Assembly (NCBI GenBank): GCA_910588175.1
Contig: CAJUQQ010000001.1
Coordinates: forward strand, 1-64,000
Direction: 5' to 3'
DNA from: an uncultured Oscillibacter sp.
GTDB taxonomy: Bacteria > Bacillota > Clostridia > Oscillospirales > Oscillospiraceae
Length of the DNA stretch: 64,000 nucleotides
The position numbers and the translations under genes were made by a program. Under the pieces are notes generated by a model, which had not been told where the DNA came from, ran no database searches, and was given only the letters and a program-made list of their open reading frames with translations. This document shows positions 7,966 through 15,889 of the stretch, one piece after another (the stretch's first letter is position 1; each line of letters starts with the position of its first letter).

Positions 7966-7966
7966 G

Positions 7967-10159
7967 ATGACTGTACAGGAACAGTACGTGCTTTTGGAAA
8001 AAACCGTCCGTAGCTACAACCCCGCCGCCGACTTCGACCATATCCGTGCCGCCTTCGAGTACGCCGACCATTGCCACGAGGGACAGAAGCGCAAAAGCGG
8101 CGAGCCCTATATCATCCATCCCCTGGCCGTGGCCCAGATCGTGGCGGAGGAATTGAAGCTGGACTCCGAGTCCATTGAGGCCGCCCTGCTTCACGACGTG
8201 ATCGAGGACACCCCCGCTACCCACGCGGATGTGGCCCGAATGTTCTCGCCTACCATCGCCAACCTGGTGGAGGGGGTCAGCAAGCTGACCCGTATCCAGT
8301 ACGCCACCAAGGAAGACGAGCAGATGGAAAACCTCCGGAAGATGCTCATGGCCATGAGCAAGGATATCCGGGTGATCCTCATCAAGGTCTCCGACCGGCT
8401 CCACAACATGCGGACCATGGAATACCAGTCCCCGGAGAAGCAGAAGCAGAAGTCCCTGGAGACCATGGAGATTTACGCCCCCATCTCTCACCGTTTGGGG
8501 ATGCAGAGAATCAAATGGGAGCTGGAGGACCTGTCCCTCAAGTACCTGGACCCGGTGGGGTACAACGAGATCATCACCCGCCTGGACGCCAAGAAGCCGG
8601 AGTACGACGCCTTTTTGCTCCGCACCCAGACCCAGATGGACGACCGGCTGACGGAGCTTGGCATCCAGCACATGGTGTACGGGCGGATTAAGCACCCCTA
8701 TTCCATCTACCGGAAGATGTTCAACCAGAACAAATCCCTGGACGAGATCTTCGATCTCTTCGCCTTCCGGGTGCTGGTGGATACGGTGGGGGACTGCTAT
8801 AACGTTCTGGGCGTCGTCCATGATATCTACAAGCCCATTCCGGGCCGGTTCAAGGATTATATCGGCACCGAGAAGCCCAACGGCTATCAGTCCCTCCACA
8901 CCACCGTCATGGGTCCCGACGGCCTGCCCTTTGAGGTGCAGATACGCACCTGGAAGATGCATGAGATCGCCGAGTACGGCGTGGCCGCCCACTGGAAATA
9001 CAAGCAGCACGGCCAGGGGGCGGGGACCGAGGGAAAGTATGAGTGGGTCCGCCGCTTGCTGGAGAATCAGGAGGGAGCCGACGCGGAGGAGTATATCCAC
9101 TCGCTGAAGGTGGATATGTTCGCCGACGAGGTTTTCGTCTTCACCCCCAACGGGGACGTGCAGAACCTTCCCGCCGGAGCTACGCCCATCGACTTTGCCT
9201 ACGCCATCCACTCCGCCGTGGGCAACAGCATGGTGGGAGCCAAGGTCAACAACCGGATTGTCACCTTTGACCACATTTTGAAAAACGGCGACATTGTGGA
9301 GATCATGACCGCCAAGTCCGCCAAGGGCCCCAGCCGGGACTGGATGAAAATTGCCAAGTCCAGCGAGGCCCGAAGCAAGATTCGCCAGTGGTTCAAGAAG
9401 GAGAAGCGGGAAGAGAACATCGCCAACGGCCGGTCCTCCTTCGAGCAGGAGTTGAAGCACATGGGCCTGTCCATGCGGGATGTGACGGATCCGGAGAACC
9501 TGCCCCACCTGCTGAAAAAAGTGGCCTATGGAACGCTGGAGGAGATGTACGCCGCCATCGGCTACGGCGGCTTTACCGCCCAGAAGGCCGTCAGCCGGAT
9601 GAAGGGGGAGCTGCTGCGCATCGCCCGCCAGCACCAGGCGGAGGAGCTGACCCTCAAGCCCGAGGAGCCCCCTATCCCCGTGCCCCAGAGGCCGGTGGGC
9701 AAGAGCGAGCAGGGCATCATCGTGGAGGGGCTGGACAACTGCCTGGTGAAATTCTCCCGCTGCTGCACCCCCGTCCCGGGGGACGAGATCGTGGGCTTTA
9801 TTACCCGGGGCTACGGCGTGTCCGTCCACCGGGCGGACTGCCCCAACGCCGCGCCGGAGCGCCGGACGGGCCAGGAGGGCCGCTGGCTGAAAGTCTCCTG
9901 GGGCAAAGACACCAATGAGAGCTATCCCACCACCATTGATGTGATGAGCAAGGACCGGATGGGCCTGATTTTGGACATCTCCACGGCGCTGTCCAGCACC
10001 AACACCTTTGTCAGCGGTTTGAATTCCCGGAGCACGGAGGATGGCTTCGCCGTCATCCGTCTGGAAATTCGGGTCCGGGACGGGGCGCAGATGAAGGCCA
10101 TCATGAACAAGCTCAATCAGATTTCCGGGGTGCTGCAAGTGACGCGGCCCGCCGGATGA
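7967..10159 (+). CDS. relA: bifunctional (p)ppGpp synthetase/hydrolase RelA/SpoT
   Basis: The 730-residue product has the full Rel layout. An HD hydrolase domain carries 'LLHDVIEDT' (His76/Asp77). A synthetase domain includes 'YHSIYRKM'-type and 'GYQSLHTT' segments (about 240-310). A TGS domain follows (about 385-445), then a helical region, a zinc-finger-like 'CCTPVPGDEI' segment (about 600) and a C-terminal ACT domain (about 660-730). The intact HD motif predicts both synthesis and degradation of the stringent alarmone. AAGGAGG overlaps the end of recJ. The recJ-relA-dtd-hemZ order is conserved in Firmicutes, here without apt between recJ and relA. Confidence 0.95.
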   Translation: MTVQEQYVLLEKTVRSYNPAADFDHIRAAFEYADHCHEGQKRKSGEPYIIHPLAVAQIVAEELKLDSESIEAALLHDVIEDTPATHADVARMFSPTIANLVEGVSKLTRIQYATKEDEQMENLRKMLMAMSKDIRVILIKVSDRLHNMRTMEYQSPEKQKQKSLETMEIYAPISHRLGMQRIKWELEDLSLKYLDPVGYNEIITRLDAKKPEYDAFLLRTQTQMDDRLTELGIQHMVYGRIKHPYSIYRKMFNQNKSLDEIFDLFAFRVLVDTVGDCYNVLGVVHDIYKPIPGRFKDYIGTEKPNGYQSLHTTVMGPDGLPFEVQIRTWKMHEIAEYGVAAHWKYKQHGQGAGTEGKYEWVRRLLENQEGADAEEYIHSLKVDMFADEVFVFTPNGDVQNLPAGATPIDFAYAIHSAVGNSMVGAKVNNRIVTFDHILKNGDIVEIMTAKSAKGPSRDWMKIAKSSEARSKIRQWFKKEKREENIANGRSSFEQELKHMGLSMRDVTDPENLPHLLKKVAYGTLEEMYAAIGYGGFTAQKAVSRMKGELLRIARQHQAEELTLKPEEPPIPVPQRPVGKSEQGIIVEGLDNCLVKFSRCCTPVPGDEIVGFITRGYGVSVHRADCPNAAPERRTGQEGRWLKVSWGKDTNESYPTTIDVMSKDRMGLILDISTALSSTNTFVSGLNSRSTEDGFAVIRLEIRVRDGAQMKAIMNKLNQISGVLQVTRPAG

Positions 10160-10162
10160 CGG

Positions 10163-10290
10163 CGGAAGAAATTCCGCTCTGCTGCGTCCCCGCCGCGTAA
10201 GCGGCGAGGACTCCGCCCGCTCCATTCCTTCCGCCTCCTTTCAAGAGGGGACTTCGTCCCCCCTTGAGCATTCCCCCTTCCCTGCGGGGG
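10163..10290. other. hairpin-rich intergenic region between relA and dtd
   Basis: Three successive inverted repeats are visible: GCGGAA/TTCCGC near 10163, CCGCCGC/GCGGCGAGG near 10189-10210, and TCAAGAGGGGAC/GTCCCCCCTTGA near 10241-10267. None has a long T run, so they may be mRNA-stabilising hairpins, weak terminators or remnants of palindromic repeats. No gene is seen. Confidence 0.5.
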
Positions 10291-10308
10291 GACGGAGGAC
10301 GAGGGGCT

Positions 10309-10338
10309 TGGTTGGGGTGTGGGGCTATGGCGTATAAT
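10309..10338 (+). promoter_or_regulatory. probable promoter of dtd
   Basis: TATAAT at 10333-10338 has a weak -35 (TTGGTT, 10309-10314) with 18-bp spacing, just upstream of the dtd ribosome binding site. Confidence 0.45.
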
Positions 10339-10358
10339 GATAAAAGGAGGGATTGCCT

Positions 10359-10799
10359 ATGCGCGCGGTTGTTACCCGCGTGAAACACGCGTCTGTTACC
10401 ATTGAGGGAACGGTTACGGGGCAGATTGGAGAGGGCTATCTGGTCCTCCTGGGGGTGGCCCCGGGAGACACGGAGGAGACCGCTGTGAAGCTGGCGGAGA
10501 AAATCTGCAACCTCCGGGTCTTTGAGGACGAGAACGAGAAGATGAACCTCAACCTGGAGCAGGTGGGGGGGAGTCTGCTGGTGATTTCCCAGTTCACCCT
10601 CTTTGCCGACACCTCCTCCCGCCGTCCGGGCTTCTCCGGCGCGGCGAAGCCGGATTTGGCCATCCCACTCTATGAGAAATTCATGGCCCATTGCCGGGAG
10701 CGAGGCTTTACTGTGGAGCACGGGGAGTTCGGCGCGAAAATGGAGGTGGACTCCCTGAACCACGGCCCGGTGACCATCCTGTTTGACACGGAGAACTAA
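10359..10799 (+). CDS. dtd: D-aminoacyl-tRNA deacylase
   Basis: The 146-residue product is a full-length DTD. It has the N-terminal 'MRAVVTRV', the active-site 'SQFTLFADTSSRRPGF' (about 77-93) and the C-terminal 'NHGPVTILFDTE'. It hydrolyses the ester bond of D-amino acids (and Gly) mischarged on tRNA. ATG at 10359 is chosen over an in-frame TTG at 10353 because AAAGGAGG is 8 bases away. Its TAA stop (10797-10799) doubles as the left target duplication of the inserted element that follows, so the insertion left the protein intact. Confidence 0.95.
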   Translation: MRAVVTRVKHASVTIEGTVTGQIGEGYLVLLGVAPGDTEETAVKLAEKICNLRVFEDENEKMNLNLEQVGGSLLVISQFTLFADTSSRRPGFSGAAKPDLAIPLYEKFMAHCRERGFTVEHGEFGAKMEVDSLNHGPVTILFDTEN

Positions 10800-10962
10800 G
10801 AGCCTATCCCAAAATAATTCGCACACATCTTGCTTGCTTATTTCACGCCACGCTTCGTTGGTTTTCCTTGCCGGGCGGCAGCCCGCCCGCGAAAAACCGC
10901 CTTGTTTGGCGTAAAATCTGACGGCGCAATCTGCGCACGCCTTATTTCGGGATAGGCTCTAA
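10797..10962. mobile_element. MITE-like inverted-repeat element flanked by TAA
   Basis: The terminal inverted repeats GAGCCTATCCC (from 10800) and GGGATAGGCTC (to 10959) continue imperfectly for about 25 bp. TAA flanks both sides (10797-10799 and 10960-10962). The interior has nested inverted arms (GGTTTTC and GAAAAACC around a GGGC/GCCC loop) and no ORF. The element therefore folds on itself and must be mobilised in trans. A 3-bp T-N-A duplication is known for some IS5-family groups and related MITEs. Removing the element and one TAA joins the dtd stop directly to GGAGACATGCTGCTATG of the next gene. Confidence 0.75.
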
Positions 10963-10976
10963 GGAGACATGCTGCT

Positions 10977-11420
10977 ATGGGCTTTTTTTCCAATCTCTTT
11001 CATAAGGGCGGCTCCAAAGGCGGTCCTAAGGCGGCGGTTCCCGGAAGCCAGCCCCACCGGGATTGGCCTTGGACGCTGAACCTGTCCGGTTATCCCAGCA
11101 GCCAGATCAGTTGGGATATCATTGCCGCAGAGCTGCGGGAGCTGAACCTGGAGGACGTGGACAGCTTTCTGATCCTGGAGCAGAAGGACCCAAAAGGGGA
11201 ATACTGGTATATCCAAAGCGCCCTGGCCCGGATGGGCCCCACGCAGGGGCAGTATACAGTTGGAATCGGCTGGTCCGCACCGGAGCGCAATCAGATGTGG
11301 GAAATCAGCGTTTCCGATGTGGAGCGGGTGATTCGCTATTTCGACGAAGCCTATCACCAGTACCGGGTGGATACGGCCGGCTTTGAAGATCAGTCCGATA
11401 TGCTCCCCGGAAATTCCTGA
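10977..11420 (+). CDS. hypothetical protein
   Basis: The product has 147 residues and I recognise no family. The first 30 residues are basic and Gly/Ser-rich. The rest reads as a soluble alpha/beta domain with a Trp- and Tyr-rich centre ('GEYWYIQSALAR', about residues 75-86). There is no signal peptide or membrane segment. AAGGAG (10961-10966) immediately follows the right end of the inserted element, with 10 bases to the ATG. Before that insertion the gene lay about 14 bases after dtd, so it belonged to the dtd operon. It lies between dtd and an MBL hydrolase; no function is inferred. Confidence 0.7.
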   Translation: MGFFSNLFHKGGSKGGPKAAVPGSQPHRDWPWTLNLSGYPSSQISWDIIAAELRELNLEDVDSFLILEQKDPKGEYWYIQSALARMGPTQGQYTVGIGWSAPERNQMWEISVSDVERVIRYFDEAYHQYRVDTAGFEDQSDMLPGNS

Positions 11421-11444
11421 GAGCGGAGAAGGGAGGAGACCCCA

Positions 11445-12065
11445 GTGAAGGTAAAAATGATGCAGGTGGGCCCTCTGGGCACCAACTGTTACATCGTGGA
11501 AGATGAGGCCAGCCATGAGGCGGCGGTGATCGACCCCGGCGGGGACGCGCCGGAGATCGTCCGGGCTCTGGAGGGGGCGGAGCTCCGCTATATCCTCCTG
11601 ACCCACGGACACTACGACCACACCGGCGGCGCGGCGGAGCTGGAACGGGCCTTTCCCCAGGCGGCACTCTATATTCACCGGAAAGATCTGGAGGATGTGG
11701 ACCCGGCCTTGTTTCCGCTGCGCACCCAAATCCAGGGTGCGAATTTCTATGACGAGGGCGACTGGATTACCTTTGGGGAAGGCGCCGTTCAGATTCAGGT
11801 CCTTCACACCCCCGGCCACTCCGAGGGCAGCGTCACCCTCCGCTGCGGAGATTTGCTCTTCTGCGGGGACACGCTCTTTGCCGGGTCCTGCGGCCGGACG
11901 GATTTTGACGGCGGCAGCGTGCCGAAGATGCTGGCCTCCCTTCGCCGCCTGGGTGAGCTGGAGGGGGACCTTAGGGTCCTGCCCGGCCACATGGAGACCT
12001 CCACCCTGGAAGCGGAGCGGCGGCAGAATCCCTACCTCCGCCAGGCGATGCGGGAGACGACATGA
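11445..12065 (+). CDS. MBL-fold metallo-hydrolase (glyoxalase II-like)
   Basis: The 206-residue product carries the metal-binding 'THGHYDHTGG' (about 51-60), a second His in 'HTPGHSEGS' (about 123) and Asp in 'FCGDTLF', the standard dinuclear metal site of glyoxalase-II-type hydrolases (YcbL/YqgX group). Such proteins hydrolyse thioesters or related small substrates; the substrate is not determined. The start is GTG at 11445 with GGGAGGAG upstream. It overlaps hemZ by ATGA, and this MBL-hemZ pairing is common in Firmicutes after relA/dtd. Confidence 0.88.
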   Translation: MKVKMMQVGPLGTNCYIVEDEASHEAAVIDPGGDAPEIVRALEGAELRYILLTHGHYDHTGGAAELERAFPQAALYIHRKDLEDVDPALFPLRTQIQGANFYDEGDWITFGEGAVQIQVLHTPGHSEGSVTLRCGDLLFCGDTLFAGSCGRTDFDGGSVPKMLASLRRLGELEGDLRVLPGHMETSTLEAERRQNPYLRQAMRETT

Positions 12066-13540
12066 AGCTGGAATTTCGCGGCCATAACGAGCGCTACACG
12101 GTAGAACAAAGCCTCCTGAACCTGTTCCCCGGGGAGCTTCCGGTCTATGAGACGGTCCGGCCTGCCCTGGAGGAAAACTGGGCCATCGTCTCCTGGCGGG
12201 AGGACGAAACGCGGGGCCGCGCCTGTGTGGAGCTGTGCTGGCAGGGGGAGGCTGTTCCCTTCAGTATGGGAGTGCCCCTGGGAGGCCTTACGCCCTACGA
12301 GCGGGAGGGCCGGCGGCGGTACGCCATCGGCGCGGCCTTCTTCCAGGCCTATCAGCTGCGCACCGGCGGACAGCCACCCTGGGGGATGCTCACCGGGGTC
12401 CGGCCTGACAAGCTGGTGACGGAAGCTCTGACGGCGGGCAAAACGCCCGGCGAGGCCCGGGAGATGCTGGAAGAGCAGTATTTTGTCACCCCCCGCCGGG
12501 CCGCCCTGGCCCTGGAGACGGGGACGGCGGCCTTTGAGGCCGCGAAAAGCCTGGGACCTCGGGATATCGCCGTCTATATCGGCATTCCGTTCTGCCCCAC
12601 CCGCTGTGCGTACTGCTCTTTCGTCAGCCAGTCGGTGGAGAAGAGCTTTTCTCTGGTAGACCCTTATGTGGACGCGCTGACAGCGGAAATTGAGGCCGGG
12701 GGCCGCATGGTCCAGGAGACGGGACTGAACGTCCGGGCCATGTACATGGGCGGCGGCACGCCGACCACTCTGACCGCCTCCCAGCTGGACCGGGTGCTGG
12801 CGGTTTTTGAGACCGCTTTCGGCCCTGCTCTGGACCGCTGTGAGGAGATCACCGTGGAGGCGGGACGGCCCGACACCATCACGGCAGAGAAGCTTTCGGT
12901 TTTGAAGGCTCACGGCGTTCACAGGGTTTCCGTGAACCCCCAGACTATGGAGGAGGAGGTCCTCCGGGCCATTGGCCGGCGGCACAGCCCCGGAGACATC
13001 GAGGCCGCCATGGAGCTGGCGGCGAAGTGCGGTTTTCCCCATGTGAACATGGACCTGATCGCGGGACTGCCGGAGGATACGCCGGAGGGCTTCCGCCGCT
13101 CCCTGGACCGCTGCCTGGAGTTTGGCACGGATAACGTCACCGTCCACACCCTGGCGCTGAAAAAGGGAAGCCGCATCCTGTTGGAGGGCCTGTCCATTCC
13201 GGGCCCCGAGGCGGTGGGGGAGATGCTGGACTACGCCGAGCCGGTTTTGCGGCGGGCGGGGTATGCGCCCTATTACCTCTACCGGCAGAAATACATGTCC
13301 GGCAGCTTTGAGAACATCGGCTGGACCCGCCCGGGCGGAGCATGCCTGTATAACATTTATATCATGTCGGAGCTCTGCTCCATCCTCTCCTTTGGCGCGG
13401 GGGGGTCCACGAAAATGGCGGACCCGGCCCGGAGGCTCATCCAGCGGCGCTTCAACCCCAAGTATCCCAAGGAGTACACGGAACGCCTGGAAAAAACGTT
13501 GTCCAATCAGGCGGACTTCGCCGCCTTCTATGCCAGATGA
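12062..13540 (+). CDS. hemZ: coproporphyrinogen dehydrogenase HemZ (radical SAM)
   Basis: The product is 492 residues. An N-terminal domain of about 160 residues precedes a radical SAM core with the cluster motif 'PFCPTRCAYC' (Cys at about 178, 182 and 185), then 'MYMGGGTPTTL' and the HemN-like C-terminal half. HemZ is annotated as an oxygen-independent coproporphyrinogen III oxidase-like enzyme. In heme auxotrophs such proteins may have other radical SAM roles, and no other heme gene is in the window. Translation is coupled to the MBL gene by overlap. Confidence 0.9.
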   Translation: MKLEFRGHNERYTVEQSLLNLFPGELPVYETVRPALEENWAIVSWREDETRGRACVELCWQGEAVPFSMGVPLGGLTPYEREGRRRYAIGAAFFQAYQLRTGGQPPWGMLTGVRPDKLVTEALTAGKTPGEAREMLEEQYFVTPRRAALALETGTAAFEAAKSLGPRDIAVYIGIPFCPTRCAYCSFVSQSVEKSFSLVDPYVDALTAEIEAGGRMVQETGLNVRAMYMGGGTPTTLTASQLDRVLAVFETAFGPALDRCEEITVEAGRPDTITAEKLSVLKAHGVHRVSVNPQTMEEEVLRAIGRRHSPGDIEAAMELAAKCGFPHVNMDLIAGLPEDTPEGFRRSLDRCLEFGTDNVTVHTLALKKGSRILLEGLSIPGPEAVGEMLDYAEPVLRRAGYAPYYLYRQKYMSGSFENIGWTRPGGACLYNIYIMSELCSILSFGAGGSTKMADPARRLIQRRFNPKYPKEYTERLEKTLSNQADFAAFYAR

Positions 13541-13559
13541 ACGGAAAGGAGCCGAATCC

Positions 13560-14492
13560 ATGTATTCCCTGAAGCAGATCAACGAGGCTGTCCGCGGCGA
13601 CCCCGCCGCCTTCGCCCAGGAGTGTGACGCGGTCTTCGCCCAAAAGGTGGAGACCGCCGCCCGGAAGATCGCGGAACACCGGGCGGAATCCCATATCATC
13701 CTCCTCTCCGGTCCCTCCGGCTCCGGGAAGACCACCACCGCCCTGAAAATTGAGGAGCGGCTGGAGGAACTGGGCATAGAGACCCACACGGTTTCCCTGG
13801 ACGACTATTTCAAGACCTTCGACCCGGATACCGCGCCCCGAAACCGGGAGGGGGCGGTGGACTATGAGTCCCCCTTCTTCCTGGACATCGACCTGCTGAG
13901 CCAGCATTTTGCCATGCTGGACCGGGGGGAGCTGATTCACGTCCCCAAGTACGAGTTCGCCCGGCAGATGCGATCGGATATCTTCGCCCGGCCCATGCGC
14001 CTGGGGAGGGACGATCTGGCCATCTTCGAGGGCATCCACGCCCTGAACGACATCATCGTGGGGAAGAACCCCCGGGCCTTTAAGCTCTATATTGCCGCCC
14101 GCAGCGACATCCGGGATGAGGACGGGTCCCTGGTTTTCGACAAGTCCTGGATTCGCCTCTGCCGCCGCATCGTCCGGGACTTTAAGTTCCGGGGCAGCGA
14201 CGCGGCCTTTACCATGAAGCTGTGGGAGAACGTCCGCCGGGGAGAGCGGCTGTACATCTCCCCCTACAAGGAGAACGCGGACATCATGTTCGACTCCTCC
14301 CTGCCCCTCAGCGCCAGCGCTTTGAAGCCCTTTGTGATTCCCTTGCTGGAGGAGCTTCCCAAGGGGCGGTACAAGGTGGTGGAGGATATCCTCCGGGGCC
14401 TGGACAAGATTGAGGCTCTGGATGAGAAGTATATTCCCGCAAAATCCCTGTCTCGCGAATTCATCGGCGGAAGCCCCTATGACAACCATTGA
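13560..14492 (+). CDS. uridine kinase-like nucleoside kinase
   Basis: The product is about 310 residues. It has a P-loop 'SGPSGSGKTTTA' (about 42-53), 'VSLDDYF' (about 75-81, substrate-binding Asp) and the later 'IFEGIHALND' Walker B-like strand. These are features of the uridine kinase/phosphoribulokinase family. It probably phosphorylates a nucleoside with ATP. The start at 13560 follows GAAAGGAG and avoids a long out-of-frame overlap with hemZ. The region before the P-loop is short, so the TGS-like N-terminus seen in some homologues is missing. Confidence 0.85.
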   Translation: MYSLKQINEAVRGDPAAFAQECDAVFAQKVETAARKIAEHRAESHIILLSGPSGSGKTTTALKIEERLEELGIETHTVSLDDYFKTFDPDTAPRNREGAVDYESPFFLDIDLLSQHFAMLDRGELIHVPKYEFARQMRSDIFARPMRLGRDDLAIFEGIHALNDIIVGKNPRAFKLYIAARSDIRDEDGSLVFDKSWIRLCRRIVRDFKFRGSDAAFTMKLWENVRRGERLYISPYKENADIMFDSSLPLSASALKPFVIPLLEELPKGRYKVVEDILRGLDKIEALDEKYIPAKSLSREFIGGSPYDNH

Positions 14493-14516
14493 ACGGAAGC
14501 GGAAAGGAGCGGTACT

Positions 14517-14918
14517 ATGAGGAATCAGGACACGTTTTACCGGATGCTGGACACCCTTCGGACCGGCGCGGAGGCGGCGGGGACGCTGGCCTTGGGGACC
14601 CTGGGTCTGGCCTGCGAGGGGGCGGAAAAGCTGGCGGAGGCCGCGAGGCTCCGCTTTCAGGCCGCCCGCGTGGAGGGCGAGATGGACGAGAAGCTGATGG
14701 AGGCCGGGGAAATGGTCTACGCCACCCACACCGGCAATCCCACAGAGTCCGAGGAGCTGGTGCAGAAGCTCCGGGAGATTGACGGGCTGAAGACCCGTCT
14801 GGCGGAGCTCAACGAGACCCTGGGCCGGACGCCGGAGGGCCCCGTCTGCCCGGACTGCGGCAAAGCCGTGGGAGCGGGGGACCATTTCTGCCGTTTCTGC
14901 GGCGGGAAGCTGGATTGA
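14517..14918 (+). CDS. zinc-ribbon protein with helical N-terminus
   Basis: This 133-residue protein has a helical, Ala/Glu-rich N-terminal part (about 1-105) and a C-terminal zinc ribbon with two CxxC pairs (CPDC and CRFC, about 112-130). Such small proteins are common in clostridial genomes and have no assigned role; the zinc ribbon suggests protein or nucleic-acid contact. AAAGGAG precedes the ATG. It lies 24 bases after the kinase and 13 before punA, inside one operon. Confidence 0.75.
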   Translation: MRNQDTFYRMLDTLRTGAEAAGTLALGTLGLACEGAEKLAEAARLRFQAARVEGEMDEKLMEAGEMVYATHTGNPTESEELVQKLREIDGLKTRLAELNETLGRTPEGPVCPDCGKAVGAGDHFCRFCGGKLD

Positions 14919-14931
14919 GAGGAGGAACAAC

Positions 14932-15759
14932 ATGGAATTTTACACATACGAGCAGTATCAGGAGAGCGCCCAGGCCCTCCGGGAAAAGCTGAACGGCTTC
15001 CAGCCCCGGGTACTGGTGATTCTGGGCTCCGGCCTGGGAGCCCTGGCGGACGAGGTAGAGGACCCCATCGCCGTACCCTACGAGGAAGTTCCTCACATGA
15101 AGCACTCCACCGCCCCTGGCCACAAGGGCCGGTTCCTCTTCGGGAAGCTGGCGGGACAGGACGCGGCTGTCATGCAGGGCCGCCTTCACACCTATGAGGG
15201 CTGGTCCTTCGCCGACGCGGGCTATCCCGTTCGGGTAGCCCGGCTTCTTGGCGCCGGAACCCTGGTGGTGACCAACGCCGCCGGGGCGGTGAACACCGCC
15301 TGGACCGCCGGGGACATCATGCTGATTACGGACCACATCAAGCTCTTCGGCGTCAGTCCCCTCTGCGGGCCCAATATCGAGGAGCTGGGTCCCCGCTTCC
15401 CGGACATGAGTCACGTCTATACCCCCGCCCTCCGGCAGAAAGCCCGGGACGCCGCCCAGGCCCAGGGCTTGGATTTGAAAGAGGGCGTCTACATGTTCTT
15501 CCCCGGGCCTCAGTACGAGACCCCGGCAGAGGTGAAGGCGGCCCGGCTTTTAGGCGCGGACGCCGTGGGCATGTCCACGGTGCCGGAGGCCGTCACCGCC
15601 GCCCACTGCGGCATGGAGGTGCTGGGCTTTACCCTGTGTACCAACATGGCGGCGGGCGTGCTGGAGCAGCCCCTCTCCGGCGACGAGGTCATCGCGGCGG
15701 GAGAGGCCGCGGGCCCCAAGTTCACCGCCCTGGTGAAGGGCTGCCTGGAGCGTATGTGA
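14932..15759 (+). CDS. punA: purine nucleoside phosphorylase
   Basis: The 275-residue product matches trimeric PNPs: 'LGSGLGALADE' (phosphate-binding loop, about 31), 'MQGRLHTYEGW' (about 84), 'VVTNAAGAVN' (purine site, about 112) and 'MSTVPEAVTAAHCGM' (about 217). It splits guanosine and inosine with phosphate to base plus ribose 1-phosphate. GAGGAGG upstream sets the start. It is the last gene of the housekeeping run from dtd; a terminator follows. A separate nucleoside salvage operon lies at the end of the window. Confidence 0.94.
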   Translation: MEFYTYEQYQESAQALREKLNGFQPRVLVILGSGLGALADEVEDPIAVPYEEVPHMKHSTAPGHKGRFLFGKLAGQDAAVMQGRLHTYEGWSFADAGYPVRVARLLGAGTLVVTNAAGAVNTAWTAGDIMLITDHIKLFGVSPLCGPNIEELGPRFPDMSHVYTPALRQKARDAAQAQGLDLKEGVYMFFPGPQYETPAEVKAARLLGADAVGMSTVPEAVTAAHCGMEVLGFTLCTNMAAGVLEQPLSGDEVIAAGEAAGPKFTALVKGCLERM

Positions 15760-15809
15760 GCGTTTGATCAAGCGTGCCGCCGGAGGGAATCTGGTCTAAG
15801 GCGGGTCCC

Positions 15810-15868
15810 GGTCCCATAAAGTGGACAATGGGACCCTTACGGACAGAAGTTGTCCGCGCATTTTTTAA
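15810..15868 (+). terminator. hairpin plus intrinsic terminator after punA
   Basis: GGTCCCAT/ATGGGACC (15810-15835) forms a first hairpin. CGGACA/TGTCCG (15840-15856) followed by CGCATTTTTT is a typical intrinsic terminator. Confidence 0.7.
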
Positions 15869-15889
15869 AGTATTCGAGGTAAACTTTCC

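Noticed and set aside
7457..10225. Very long antisense open frame opposite recJ/relA
   Set aside because: It lies opposite two well-conserved genes, its translation is Pro/His/Leu/Gly-rich without domains, and such frames are expected in GC-rich DNA.
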